DNA from: Flavobacterium psychraerolatum
GTDB lineage: Bacteria > Bacteroidota > Bacteroidia > Flavobacteriales > Flavobacteriaceae
Direction: 5' to 3'
Length of the DNA stretch: 64,000 nt
Assembly: GCF_025960985.1 (NCBI RefSeq)
Contig: NZ_JAOQMX010000002.1
Location: 62,001 to 126,000, forward strand
Both the position numbers and the translations under genes were made by a program. The notes under the pieces were generated by a model. It made no database searches and was not told where the DNA came from. It saw only the letters and a program-made list of their open reading frames with translations. Shown here piece by piece: positions 1 to 7,924 of this stretch (positions within the stretch are counted from its first letter, which is position 1; the number at the start of each line of letters is the position of its first letter).

Positions 1-68
1 CATCGTCCGGATTCGAACCGGAGTAGGAGCTTTTGCAGAGCCCAGCCTAGCCACTCGGCCACGACGCC
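1..68 (-). tRNA. tRNA-Cys (GCA), 3' end cut by window edge
   Basis: Read on the minus strand, the segment starts with the acceptor strand GGCGTCG, has a D-arm GGCCGAGTGGCTAGGC, an anticodon loop CTGCAAA with anticodon GCA, and the T-arm GGTTCGAATCC. The 3' acceptor strand begins CGATG and pairs with the 5' strand through one G-U; the last two acceptor bases and the discriminator lie outside the window. Anticodon GCA reads cysteine codons. Confidence 0.93.
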
Positions 69-271
69 ATTGTTAAGCGGGTGACAAAAGTAATCAAAAA
101 GTTTAAAAATTAAAAGTTTAAAGTTCAAAATTTTTAATTAAATAAAGATCTCTACAATTTATATTGTTTTTTTTTATATAACATGCAGTAAGTAAAGTAA
201 TTAAAAATTTATAAACTATTGAATTAAATTTTCCCTTTTCCCCTTTTAATTTTCACCGTATTTTCTGTATT

Positions 272-631
272 TTATTTTCTATATTCCTTTAATTTTATGG
301 TAACTGACTCTACATCACCACCAATAGGAGGATTTAATTTTGAAACTTCGACAATAACCTTAGTTATTTCAGGTAATTCATTAAATGTTCTAAAAATAAT
401 TCTTTGTGCTACATGTTCCAATAATTGAGAACGAATAGCCATTTCTTCAACTACAATTCTATTTAGTAAAACATAATCTACGGTATCTTTTAGTTCGTCA
501 GATAAACAAGAAGTAGTCAAATCTGTTTTAATTTCTAAGTTAACACTATAGTCAGATCCTATTTTTGATTCTTCTACCAAACAACCGTGAAAAGAAAATG
601 TTCTAATGTTTTTTAATTTTATAATGCCCAT
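272..631 (-). CDS. folB: Dihydroneopterin aldolase
   Basis: A 119-aa protein of the usual FolB length. It converts 7,8-dihydroneopterin to 6-hydroxymethyl-dihydropterin and glycolaldehyde in cytosolic folate synthesis, working as an octamer of tunnelling-fold subunits. Visible family marks are the N-terminal HGCLVEES stretch with paired acidic residues, DTVDYVLL, the LLEHVAQRI helix, and VSKLNPPI near residue 98, whose lysine corresponds to the catalytic lysine of the family. It is divergent from glnS, sharing about 110 bases of upstream DNA, and its 3' end points at the tRNA-Cys gene. No other folate genes are nearby, so it appears to be a single-gene unit. Confidence 0.9.
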   Translation of the reverse strand: MGIIKLKNIRTFSFHGCLVEESKIGSDYSVNLEIKTDLTTSCLSDELKDTVDYVLLNRIVVEEMAIRSQLLEHVAQRIIFRTFNELPEITKVIVEVSKLNPPIGGDVESVTIKLKEYRK

Positions 632-713
632 ATTTTTTTAAATTATAACGTGTATTGTGTAAAGTTAAGTGCGACAAACTTTAAACTTTAAACCATTTTA
701 AACTAGCTTTTTT

Positions 714-721
714 TATCTTTG
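714..721 (+). promoter_or_regulatory. -7 box TATCTTTG of glnS
   Basis: TATCTTTG matches the flavobacterial -7 consensus TAnnTTTG and lies 18 bases before the glnS ATG, which would give a very short leader. No TTG is seen at the proper upstream distance, so the -33 element is weak or absent. Confidence 0.55.
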
Positions 722-739
722 CTAAAATAAAACAAAATA

Positions 740-2863
740 ATGGCTACCGAAGATAAATCACTTAATTTTATAGAACAAATCATTGAAGAAAACTTAGCAA
801 ATGGTTTTCCACAAGATAAATTACGTTTTCGTTTTCCCCCAGAACCAAATGGGTATTTGCATATTGGGCATGCAAAATCAATTTGTTTACAGTTTGGTTT
901 AGGGTTAAAGTACAATGCGCCAGTAAACTTACGTTTTGATGATACCAATCCTGCCAAAGAGGAGCAAGAATATGTAGATGCAATTAAAGAAGATTTACAA
1001 TGGTTGGGTTTTGAATGGGAAGAGGAACGCTATGCCTCAGATTATTTTCAGCAGTTGTATGATTGGGCTGTAAAGATGATAAAAAATGGTAAAGCTTATG
1101 TTGACAGTCAATCTTCTGAAGATATGGCAGCACAAAAAGGGACACCTACACAACCAGGAGTGGATGGACCTTACCGAAATCGTTCTGTAGCTGACAATTT
1201 ATCTTTATTTGAAGGGATGAAAAATGGTGATTTTCCAGAAGGAAGTCATGTTTTACGTGCCAAAATTGATATGACATCGACCAATATGTTGATGCGTGAT
1301 CCATTAATTTATAGAGTTTTACACCGCCATCATCACCGTACAGGTGATGATTGGAAGATATACCCAATGTATGATTTTGCTCACGGTGAAAGTGATTATA
1401 TCGAGCAAGTATCGCATTCGATTTGTACACTTGAATTTGTAATGCATAGAGAATTATACAATTGGTTTTTGGATCAAATTTATGATGATAACAAAGTGCG
1501 ACCACATCAATATGAGTTTGCACGTTTGAACCTGAATTATACTGTAATGAGCAAAAGAAAATTACTGCAATTGGTTCAAGATAAGATTGTAACAGGATGG
1601 GATGATCCACGTATGCCTACAATTTCTGGTTTAAGAAGAAGAGGTTATACAGCCAACTCTATTCGTAAGTTTTGTGAAAATATTGGTGTAGCCAAGCGTG
1701 AAAATATTATTGATTTTTCATTATTAGAATTTTGTTTACGTGATGATTTAAACAAAATAGCTCCTAGAGTAATGGCTGTTATAGATCCGGTAAAAGTGGT
1801 TATTACTAATTATCCAGAAGGCAAAGAAGAACTTCTAGAAGCCGAAAATAATCAAGAGGATGAATCTGCTGGTTTTAGAACTGTTCCTTTTTCTAGAGAA
1901 ATTTTTATTGAAAGAGAAGACTTTTTGGAAATAGCTCCTCCTAAGTTTTTTAGACTTAGTCTAGGAAATGAAGTTCGTTTAAAGAACGGTTATATTATTA
2001 AAGGTGAATCGGTTACTAAAGATGAATTGGGAAATATTATAGAAATTCAAGTAACTTATGATGAAGATAGCCGTAGCGGAAGTGGAAGTGAAGCCTCTCA
2101 ACGTAAAGTAGCAGGTACTTTGCACTGGGTTTCTATAGCGCATGCTATTGAGGCAGAGGTACGTTTGTACGATCGATTGTTTATTGATGAGGCACCAGAT
2201 AGTCACAAAGAGAAAAACTTTCTTGATTTTATGAACGAGAGTTCTTTGACTGTTTCAACTGCTTTCCTAGAGCCAAGTTTGGCTAGAGCGCAAGTTGGTG
2301 ATCAATTTCAGTTTCAACGTTTAGGTTATTTTGCTGTGGATAAGGACTCAACTCCTGAAAAAATAGTAATCAATAAGACTGTTGGATTAAAAGATGCTTG
2401 GGAAGAAAAAGGAAAAAAAGAAACCAATAGTATCAATAATTCTTTGAAGGATATTAACAAATATTTCAAAGTAGGAAGTAGAGAAGAGCGCATCGTGATA
2501 AGAAAAGCAATAGGGGAGACCTTAAGTGGAATTTCAAATTACAGCTTGTTGCAGAATTCTTTTCGAAAAAATATAAACAATAATAAGAGTTCTTTATTGT
2601 TTGCCAATTTGATTTTAAAATATTCTTCTTTGAAGATTTCTGATTATGATACTGAAGAACTTTCAAAATTAATTACGATGTCGCTACGTAGTGAATCTTC
2701 GTTTGTTCGTTTAAGAGCTATTTTGAATTTATACGATTTGGATTTTGATCCTAGTTTTGTAAATAGCTTCAAAGACGAAATTTTGAAATTGGAAGCCAAT
2801 CCATCAAAAAGTACCACCGAGAGGGAAAAAGAATATATGGAAAAATTATTAAATAAACTTTAA
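740..2863 (+). CDS. glnS: Glutamine--tRNA ligase with C-terminal helical extension
   Basis: Class I aminoacyl-tRNA synthetase charging tRNA-Gln with glutamine in the cytosol. Signature HIGH is at residues 41-44 inside PPEPNGYLHIGHAKS, FDDTNP at 66-71, and the KMSKS counterpart VMSKRK at 269-274. The PPEPNGYLHIGH form, rather than APSPTGPLHIGG, separates GlnRS from GltX, which is present separately at 6254-7765. The catalytic and anticodon-binding beta-barrel regions account for about residues 1-560; the last ~147 residues form an extra helical tail, so the protein is 707 aa against about 550-560 for ordinary GlnRS. NCBI uses the label 'GlnRS/YqeY fusion' for some relatives, but I cannot verify YqeY similarity in this tail. 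Confidence 0.95.
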   Translation: MATEDKSLNFIEQIIEENLANGFPQDKLRFRFPPEPNGYLHIGHAKSICLQFGLGLKYNAPVNLRFDDTNPAKEEQEYVDAIKEDLQWLGFEWEEERYASDYFQQLYDWAVKMIKNGKAYVDSQSSEDMAAQKGTPTQPGVDGPYRNRSVADNLSLFEGMKNGDFPEGSHVLRAKIDMTSTNMLMRDPLIYRVLHRHHHRTGDDWKIYPMYDFAHGESDYIEQVSHSICTLEFVMHRELYNWFLDQIYDDNKVRPHQYEFARLNLNYTVMSKRKLLQLVQDKIVTGWDDPRMPTISGLRRRGYTANSIRKFCENIGVAKRENIIDFSLLEFCLRDDLNKIAPRVMAVIDPVKVVITNYPEGKEELLEAENNQEDESAGFRTVPFSREIFIEREDFLEIAPPKFFRLSLGNEVRLKNGYIIKGESVTKDELGNIIEIQVTYDEDSRSGSGSEASQRKVAGTLHWVSIAHAIEAEVRLYDRLFIDEAPDSHKEKNFLDFMNESSLTVSTAFLEPSLARAQVGDQFQFQRLGYFAVDKDSTPEKIVINKTVGLKDAWEEKGKKETNSINNSLKDINKYFKVGSREERIVIRKAIGETLSGISNYSLLQNSFRKNINNNKSSLLFANLILKYSSLKISDYDTEELSKLITMSLRSESSFVRLRAILNLYDLDFDPSFVNSFKDEILKLEANPSKSTTEREKEYMEKLLNKL

Positions 2864-2868
2864 TTATC

Positions 2869-2892
2869 AAAAGCACTTTTTTAAGTGCTTTT
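2869..2892 (+). terminator. Rho-independent terminator of glnS
   Basis: A 10-bp stem AAAAGCACTT / AAGTGCTTTT with a TTTT loop, followed by a T-run, begins six bases after the glnS stop. Confidence 0.85.
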
Positions 2893-3742
2893 TTTTATTA
2901 TTATAATTTATGATTGTTTTTAAAATAATTATAGTTTTTATTTATAAAAAATGATACTATAACTTGTTTTTTAGGTATTAAAAATTATTTGTTATAGTAA
3001 TTTATATTACACACTATTTTAGTTCATTAGAATGTCTTATTTTAATTTTATATCATTTATTACTTTTTCTGACTCAATTTTACAGTGAAATATATTTTTT
3101 ATTAAAATCCATTTTTGATTTAAATTGAAAACTGTCCTTACAGTATATGAATAATTTATTCAAGTTTAATGAGTAAAGCTTTTATTATCGTTCATAAAAA
3201 TATTTTACAAATTTACTTTATAGTCTATGTCGATTGAAAATTTTCCATCTAATTAAACTTTTTCTGTAAATAAGAATATATGAGAAATAGCAAAATTGTT
3301 TGAAGTTAATTTTATTAAATTTCAAAATGACTTATAACATTTTATCACGTAGGGTAGGAATTGGTTATTTACCAATGGAATTAGATAATTTTTTTAAATT
3401 ATACAGCATCAATCTCCAAAATGATAGTACTGAACGTAGCGATTAATTCAAAAATGATGTGTAGTAATCCCAATTAGAATATAATAATGTACTGTTTGAT
3501 TTAGATAATTTAACATTTTTGATAAAGGATAAAAACAGTTATTTTTATTATTTAGAACACATCCAAAAAGTAAATGAAAGTCTGTAAAATTGTGACATCT
3601 TCTTTAATTTAAAAATAATAAGTGGTCATTATAATGCTCATGCATACAATTATTAATTTATAGTTTACAATTTTAAATTATTTTAAATATTTTTTCTTAA
3701 AGTTTTTTTTTGTTAAAATATTATATAATCTCTGTGTTACAG
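2893..3742. other. Long AT-rich gene-free stretch
   Basis: About 850 bases of very AT-rich DNA between glnS and the YtxH gene with no intact reading frame. The only structure I see is one decayed reading frame (3327-3587, listed separately). The rest shows no RNA gene, repeat or clear dyad. Confidence 0.6.
3327..3587 (+). pseudogene. Decayed open reading frame, unknown family
   Basis: One frame reads from ATG 3327 to TAA 3585-3587 (87 codons) with three internal stops clustered around codons 43-50. Both sides of the stops have protein-like composition, for example SRRVGIGYLPMELDNFFKLY before and VLFDLDNLTFLIKDKN after. The simplest reading is a small gene, or the end of a larger one, that has decayed by point mutation while keeping frame. 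AT-rich non-coding DNA can imitate such sequences, and I do not recognise a family. Confidence 0.3.
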
Positions 3743-3773
3743 TTGTTTCTACGATCAAAATTAATTATCTTTA
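3743..3773 (+). promoter_or_regulatory. Candidate promoter of the YtxH operon
   Basis: TTG at 3743-3745, a 20-base spacer and TATCTTTA at 3766-3773 (7 of 8 to TAnnTTTG), 27 bases before the ATG at 3801. Spacing fits the flavobacterial TTG-N17-23-TAnnTTTG rule. Confidence 0.55.
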
Positions 3774-3800
3774 TGAAAATTAACAATTAACAACAACGTT

Positions 3801-4130
3801 ATGTCAAATAATTCAGTAAAAACAATTTTAGCACTTGCAACAGGTGCTGCAATTGGAGCAGGAGTAGGAATTTTGTTCGCTCCAGAAAAAGGTTCAAAAA
3901 CAAGAGTAAAAATCAAAGACAGTTATAAAGATGCTGAGAAAGATTTGAAGAAAAAATTTGATAAACTTTCTAGTGAAGTAAAAACTAAATTATCATCTGG
4001 TAAAGTGGATTTGGAAGGAAGTTATGAAGATTTACTTTCGAACTTGAGCTACAAGACAGAAGATGTAATTTCTTTTCTCGAAATTAAATTATCAGAATTA
4101 AAAGATAAAAATGCAAAGCTTCAAAAATAA
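3801..4130 (+). CDS. YtxH domain-containing protein
   Basis: 109 aa. The N-terminal 25-30 residues form a glycine/alanine-rich membrane-inserting helix followed by the YtxH signature GILFAPEKGSKTR; the remainder is a lysine- and glutamate-rich amphipathic helix. YtxH family proteins are small membrane-associated proteins, often stress-linked, with no established biochemical role. It is the first gene of a three-gene unit with the holin-like and DUF6327-like genes (gaps of 32 and 3 bases), which suggests a joint envelope function. Identification rests on the N-terminal motif and the operon. Confidence 0.8.
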   Translation: MSNNSVKTILALATGAAIGAGVGILFAPEKGSKTRVKIKDSYKDAEKDLKKKFDKLSSEVKTKLSSGKVDLEGSYEDLLSNLSYKTEDVISFLEIKLSELKDKNAKLQK

Positions 4131-4162
4131 TAGTGAAGGTTTAAAAAAAAAATAATCAGTGT

Positions 4163-4513
4163 ATGGCTTTTGAAGATTTAAAAGAAAATGCAGAATACAT
4201 TAAGGAACAAGGACGTTCTTATGTTGATCACAATTTAGCTTTCTATAAGCTGAAATTTTTCAAGATAGCAATGAAATCTAGTTTTTCTATTTTGAAATTT
4301 GCTTTAGTATCAATTTCATTTTTAATGGTCTTATTCTTTGGTTCTTTAGGTTTAGCTTTTGCATTAAGTATCTATTTTGGTAGTTATGCACAAGGTTTTC
4401 TTGCAGTAGCAGGAGGTTATGTCATAGTAACTTTGTTATTGTATATTTTAAAAAGAAAATTAATAGAGGGACCATTATTAAAAAAATGTTCTTTATTATT
4501 TTTTAATAGTTAA
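4163..4513 (+). CDS. Phage-holin-family (holin superfamily III-like) membrane protein
   Basis: 116 aa. An amphipathic N-terminal segment (about residues 1-45) is followed by two close transmembrane helices (about 47-72 and 76-98) and a short basic tail ending in GPLLKK. This layout is that of the small chromosomal proteins annotated 'phage holin family protein' next to YtxH genes in Flavobacterium. No phage genes are nearby, so a lytic role is unlikely; an envelope or stress role is inferred from the neighbours. It lies 32 bases after the YtxH gene and 3 bases before the next gene, so all three are probably one transcript. Confidence 0.7.
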   Translation: MAFEDLKENAEYIKEQGRSYVDHNLAFYKLKFFKIAMKSSFSILKFALVSISFLMVLFFGSLGLAFALSIYFGSYAQGFLAVAGGYVIVTLLLYILKRKLIEGPLLKKCSLLFFNS

Positions 4514-4516
4514 ATT

Positions 4517-4771
4517 ATGGAGAAAAAAATATATAGTTCATTTGAACAAATAGAAGCAGATCTCGAAATTCTTGATATAGAGAAGCAAATTAATTATCAA
4601 AAAATAGTTTTGGGCTTTCAAAGGACCAAACAGCAGTTCACACCAACCGGAATAAGTAAAAATCTTTTTGATGGCTTTGCGGGAGTCTTTACAGGCTCAT
4701 ATAGCAATTATTACAAACTAATGTTGCCATTGCTATTCAAATGGCTTATAAATAGAAAAAGAAGCCGTTAG
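4517..4771 (+). CDS. Small conserved protein, DUF6327-like
   Basis: 84 aa, highly charged N-terminal half (MEKKIYSSFEQIEADLEIL), then a middle part with aromatic residues (GVFTGSYSNYY) and a C-terminal short hydrophobic stretch ending in RKRSR. It resembles the flavobacterial family I know as DUF6327, which is found next to YtxH and holin-like genes; the name is from memory and function is unknown. It is the last gene of the operon: its stop codon sits inside the terminator stem. Confidence 0.6.
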   Translation: MEKKIYSSFEQIEADLEILDIEKQINYQKIVLGFQRTKQQFTPTGISKNLFDGFAGVFTGSYSNYYKLMLPLLFKWLINRKRSR

Positions 4772-4783
4772 GCTTCTTTTTTT
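4761..4783 (+). terminator. Terminator overlapping a stop codon
   Basis: GAAGCC-GTTA-GGCTTC hairpin (4761-4776) followed by a run of seven T. The TAG stop of the preceding gene (4769-4771) lies in the loop and stem. Confidence 0.85.
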
Positions 4784-4804
4784 ATGCAATAGGGTGATCA
4801 TTCT

Positions 4805-5788
4805 TTAGTCTTCATTTTCTTCATCTATTGGAGGTTCAAGATATTCTGGAGTTGTATAATCTTCTTTTTTTATTTTTTTCTTATTTCCTTTTTTCATCAT
4901 TTCACCAACCTGGTTTGAAGCGCTAAAAGAAGCTACCATGTTATTGAGCATTTCGCTTCCTGCTTGAGGAGAGTTAGGTAATAATATTAAATTTGAGTTA
5001 CTATCAGCACCAATAGCTTGTAAGGTGTCATAGTGTTGTGTGACAACTATTAATGCAGATGCTTCTTGAGAATTGATACCAACTCTGTTCAATACATCAA
5101 CACTTTCAACTAAACCTCTAGCAATTTCTCTTCTTTGATCTGCAATTCCTTGTCCTTGTAATCTTTTGCTTTCTGCTTCTGCTTTTGCTTTGGCAACGAT
5201 TCTAATTCTAGATGCTTCTGCTTCAAATTCAGCTACTGTTTTTTCTCTATCAGCAGCATTGATTCTGTTCATTGCATTTTTCACTTGGATATCTGGATCA
5301 ATATCTGTTACCAATGTATTTATGATTGTGTAACCATAAGTAGTCATTGCTTCATTTAATTCTCGTTTTACTGCGATTGCAATATCATCTTTACGTTCAA
5401 ACACATCATCCAATTTCATTTTTGGAACTTCTGCACGAACTACATCAAATACGTATGAGGTAATTTGATCGTGTGCATATTCCAATTTATAAAAGGCATC
5501 GTATACAGTCTCTTTTACGACCATAAATTGTACCGATACTTTCAACTTTACAAATACATTGTCTTTGGTTTTGGTTTCTATAATAACATCCAATTGTTGA
5601 ATTTTTAGATTCATTCGTCCGGCAACGCGATCAATAATTGGGATTTTCAATTGCAGTCCTGATTGTCTTATGCTTTGAAATTTTCCAAATCGTTCTATAA
5701 TTACTGCTGTTTGTTGCCTCACTGTGAAGAAGGAGGAGAAGAGTACAAATAATCCAATAACTAATAATATAACTAATGTTGTGCCCAT
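4805..5788 (-). CDS. SPFH/Band 7 (stomatin-like) membrane protein
   Basis: 327 aa with one N-terminal membrane helix (about residues 3-22) and a prohibitin-homology domain beginning VRQQTAVIIERFGKF. The following region contains the alternating charged coiled-coil typical of stomatin/QmcA proteins (around AEFEAEASRIRIVAKAKAEA) and a C-terminal segment GQGIADQRREIARGL. Such proteins form large oligomers at membranes and organise membrane microdomains or protease access. The C-terminal tail is lysine-rich then acidic. No NfeD-type partner gene, the common companion, is next to it; the upstream 460 bases hold only a dead gene and a terminator. Confidence 0.9.
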   Translation of the reverse strand: MGTTLVILLVIGLFVLFSSFFTVRQQTAVIIERFGKFQSIRQSGLQLKIPIIDRVAGRMNLKIQQLDVIIETKTKDNVFVKLKVSVQFMVVKETVYDAFYKLEYAHDQITSYVFDVVRAEVPKMKLDDVFERKDDIAIAVKRELNEAMTTYGYTIINTLVTDIDPDIQVKNAMNRINAADREKTVAEFEAEASRIRIVAKAKAEAESKRLQGQGIADQRREIARGLVESVDVLNRVGINSQEASALIVVTQHYDTLQAIGADSNSNLILLPNSPQAGSEMLNNMVASFSASNQVGEMMKKGNKKKIKKEDYTTPEYLEPPIDEENED

Positions 5789-5941
5789 TTTTATTTTTTT
5801 TGGTTGATAATTCCTCTAATCTACAAAATATACTTTAGGTTTGTGTGGCTAAATTTGTTTAATATGAAAAAATCAATTCATTTAACTTATTTCTTTTTTA
5901 GTTCAATTTTTCTACCATGAGAGATTTGATACTTACTACCA

Positions 5942-6178
5942 ATCAAAAATAATAATAATTATAGTTCCACCCTGTTAGCAAAAGATATTGTTGACATTTC
6001 AAAAATCAATTTTTATCCCACAATTGGTGTAACAGCAGGAGGGAAGCAAATCCGTTTTAGAGCTGCCTATCAATATGGATTAACAAATATTTTTAGTAAT
6101 CTTAATTCGAATACAACTGTTGGCAACTTCAAAGGTAACGTGAGTATGTGGAACGGAAATATGATTATTTATTTTTAG
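5942..6178 (+). pseudogene. C-terminal remnant of an outer-membrane beta-barrel protein
   Basis: An open frame of 78 codons ends at TAG 6176-6178 but has no start and no upstream continuation (a TGA lies just before 5942). Its translation has the alternating pattern of barrel strands, with KINFYPTIGVTAGGKQIRF and RAAYQYGLTNIF, and ends in WNGNMIIYF, the aromatic-terminated last strand typical of outer-membrane proteins. The rest of the gene is absent, so this is a 3' fragment left after deletion. A bidirectional terminator follows 22 bases later, as expected of a true gene end. Confidence 0.7.
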
Positions 6179-6200
6179 AAAGTGCAAGTACTAATAAACA

Positions 6201-6237
6201 AAAAGGGATCCTATCACATTATGATAGGATCCCTTTT
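6201..6237. terminator. Strong bidirectional terminator
   Basis: A 16-bp perfect stem, AAAAGGGATCCTATCA with its complement, closing a 5-base loop and flanked by A-run and T-run. It serves gltX on the minus strand and formerly the outer-membrane-protein gene on the plus strand. Confidence 0.9.
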
Positions 6238-6253
6238 TTATGTTATGGTACTA

Positions 6254-7765
6254 TTACAATTTTGCAATAGCTGTATTTATTCTTGCAATTGTTTCTTCTT
6301 TTCCAATTACTTCTACGATATCAAATAGGTGAGGTCCTTTGAGTGCTCCAACCAAACTTAATCGGAAAGGTTGCATAACTTTACCCATTCCAATTTCATT
6401 AATTGTCATCCATTCTTTTACGATGGTTTCAATATTCACAGATGTAAAATCTTCGATAGCTGCCAAAACAGTAATCAATTGTTGCATCAAGGCTGGTGTT
6501 TCTTCTTTCCAATTTTTGCTCGCTTTAGCATCGTATTCTGATGGTGCCACAAAAAAGAAATCACTCATTTCCCAAAACTCAGATACAAAATGTGCGCGCT
6601 CTTTGATCAAAGAAACAATTTTCGTTATTTTTTCGATCGAAGGAGTAAATCCATTTTCTTCCAAAATAGGAGCGTAGTCAGCTGCTAGTTTTGAATCTTC
6701 TGCTTGTACTAAATATTGGTGGTTGAACCATTTATTTTTTTCAGGATCAAATTTTGCTCCCGCTTTATGTACACGTTTCAAATCAAATGCTGCAACCAAT
6801 TCTTCAAGTGAATATAGTTCTTTATCTGTACCATCATTCCATCCCAATAATGCCAAAAAGTTAACAACAGCTTCTGGGAAAAATCCTTTTTCTCTATATC
6901 CTGACGATTGTGTCATGCTTGAAGCGTCTGTCCATTCCAATGGGAAAACAGGGAATCCTAGTTTATCGCCATCTCTTTTTGATAATTTTCCATTACCAAC
7001 TGGTTTTAGAATTAGTGGTAAATGAGCAAATTCTGGTGCATCCCATCCAAAAGCTCTGTACAATAACACGTGGAGTGGCATAGACGGTAACCATTCTTCA
7101 CCGCGTATTACGTGTGATGTTTCCATTAAATGGTCATCAACAATGTTTGCCAAATGATAGGTTGGCATACCGTCACTCTTAAATAAAACCTTATCATCAA
7201 GTAAGTTCGTATCAAATTTTACTTCACCACGAATGATGTCCTCCAAGTGCAAGGTTTCGTTTACCGGAGTTTTAAAACGGATAACATAAGCATCACCTGC
7301 AGCGATGCGTGCCTTAGTTTCTTCTGTTGATAAAACCAAAGATGTATCTAGTTTTTCTCTATTATGGTGGTTGTAGATAAAGGTTTTACCTTGCTCTTCA
7401 TGTTGTTTCCTATGTGCGTCAAGTGATTCTGCAGTATCAAAAGCGTAATAAGCCCATCCTGATTGAATTAACTGATCTGCGTATTGTTGGTACAAATGTT
7501 TTCTTTCGCTTTGTTTATAAGGTCCAAACTTTTCATTTTTCCCAATAGTTTCATCAGGAGCAATTCCTAACCATTCAAGTGCTTCCATGATATATTCTTC
7601 GGCACCCGGTACAAAACGGTTTTGATCGGTATCTTCAATTCTTAAAAAGAAAGTACCACCGTTTTTCTTTGCAAATAAATAATTAAATAGTGCGGTTCTT
7701 ACGCCGCCAATATGTAATGGTCCTGTTGGACTTGGTGCAAATCGCACTCTAACTTGCTTTGACAT
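6254..7765 (-). CDS. gltX: Glutamate--tRNA ligase
   Basis: Class I synthetase charging tRNA-Glu, 503 aa from the chosen start. The ATP-site motif FAPSPTGPLHIGG is at residues 9-21 and the KMSKS counterpart is in KLSKRDGDKLG around residue 255. The longer reading starting at 7798 is rejected because a TATCTTTG promoter box lies at 7782-7789, inside that extension, and because the family begins right at MSKQVRVRFAPSP. The C-terminal helical anticodon-binding region is complete, ending INTAIAKL. It stands alone between a terminator and a divergent DUF4175 gene. Confidence 0.95.
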   Translation of the reverse strand: MSKQVRVRFAPSPTGPLHIGGVRTALFNYLFAKKNGGTFFLRIEDTDQNRFVPGAEEYIMEALEWLGIAPDETIGKNEKFGPYKQSERKHLYQQYADQLIQSGWAYYAFDTAESLDAHRKQHEEQGKTFIYNHHNREKLDTSLVLSTEETKARIAAGDAYVIRFKTPVNETLHLEDIIRGEVKFDTNLLDDKVLFKSDGMPTYHLANIVDDHLMETSHVIRGEEWLPSMPLHVLLYRAFGWDAPEFAHLPLILKPVGNGKLSKRDGDKLGFPVFPLEWTDASSMTQSSGYREKGFFPEAVVNFLALLGWNDGTDKELYSLEELVAAFDLKRVHKAGAKFDPEKNKWFNHQYLVQAEDSKLAADYAPILEENGFTPSIEKITKIVSLIKERAHFVSEFWEMSDFFFVAPSEYDAKASKNWKEETPALMQQLITVLAAIEDFTSVNIETIVKEWMTINEIGMGKVMQPFRLSLVGALKGPHLFDIVEVIGKEETIARINTAIAKL

Positions 7766-7781
7766 TTGTTTAAATTTTGTG

Positions 7782-7789
7782 CAAAGATA
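7782..7789 (-). promoter_or_regulatory. -7 box TATCTTTG of gltX
   Basis: Minus-strand TATCTTTG, perfect to TAnnTTTG, 16 bases before the gltX ATG at 7765. It decides the start codon, because a start at 7798 would lie upstream of the promoter box. Confidence 0.6.
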
Positions 7790-7924
7790 CGATTTCAATT
7801 AGTTAAACAGATTAATTCAATTTTTGTTTATTGCTATTGCTTTGAAAAATAGCTGTTTCTTAACATTTCTTATACCGTTTAAATTATTACTTTTAGTGGT
7901 TACAAACTTTAGACCCTTATTATC

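Noticed and set aside
4163..4513. A prophage suggested by the holin-like gene
   Set aside because: No other phage gene is nearby; the gene sits in the usual chromosomal YtxH trio.
7060..7075. A CACGTGGAG sequence in gltX resembling parS
   Set aside because: Only the CACGTG core and a few bases agree; the arms do not form the parS palindrome.
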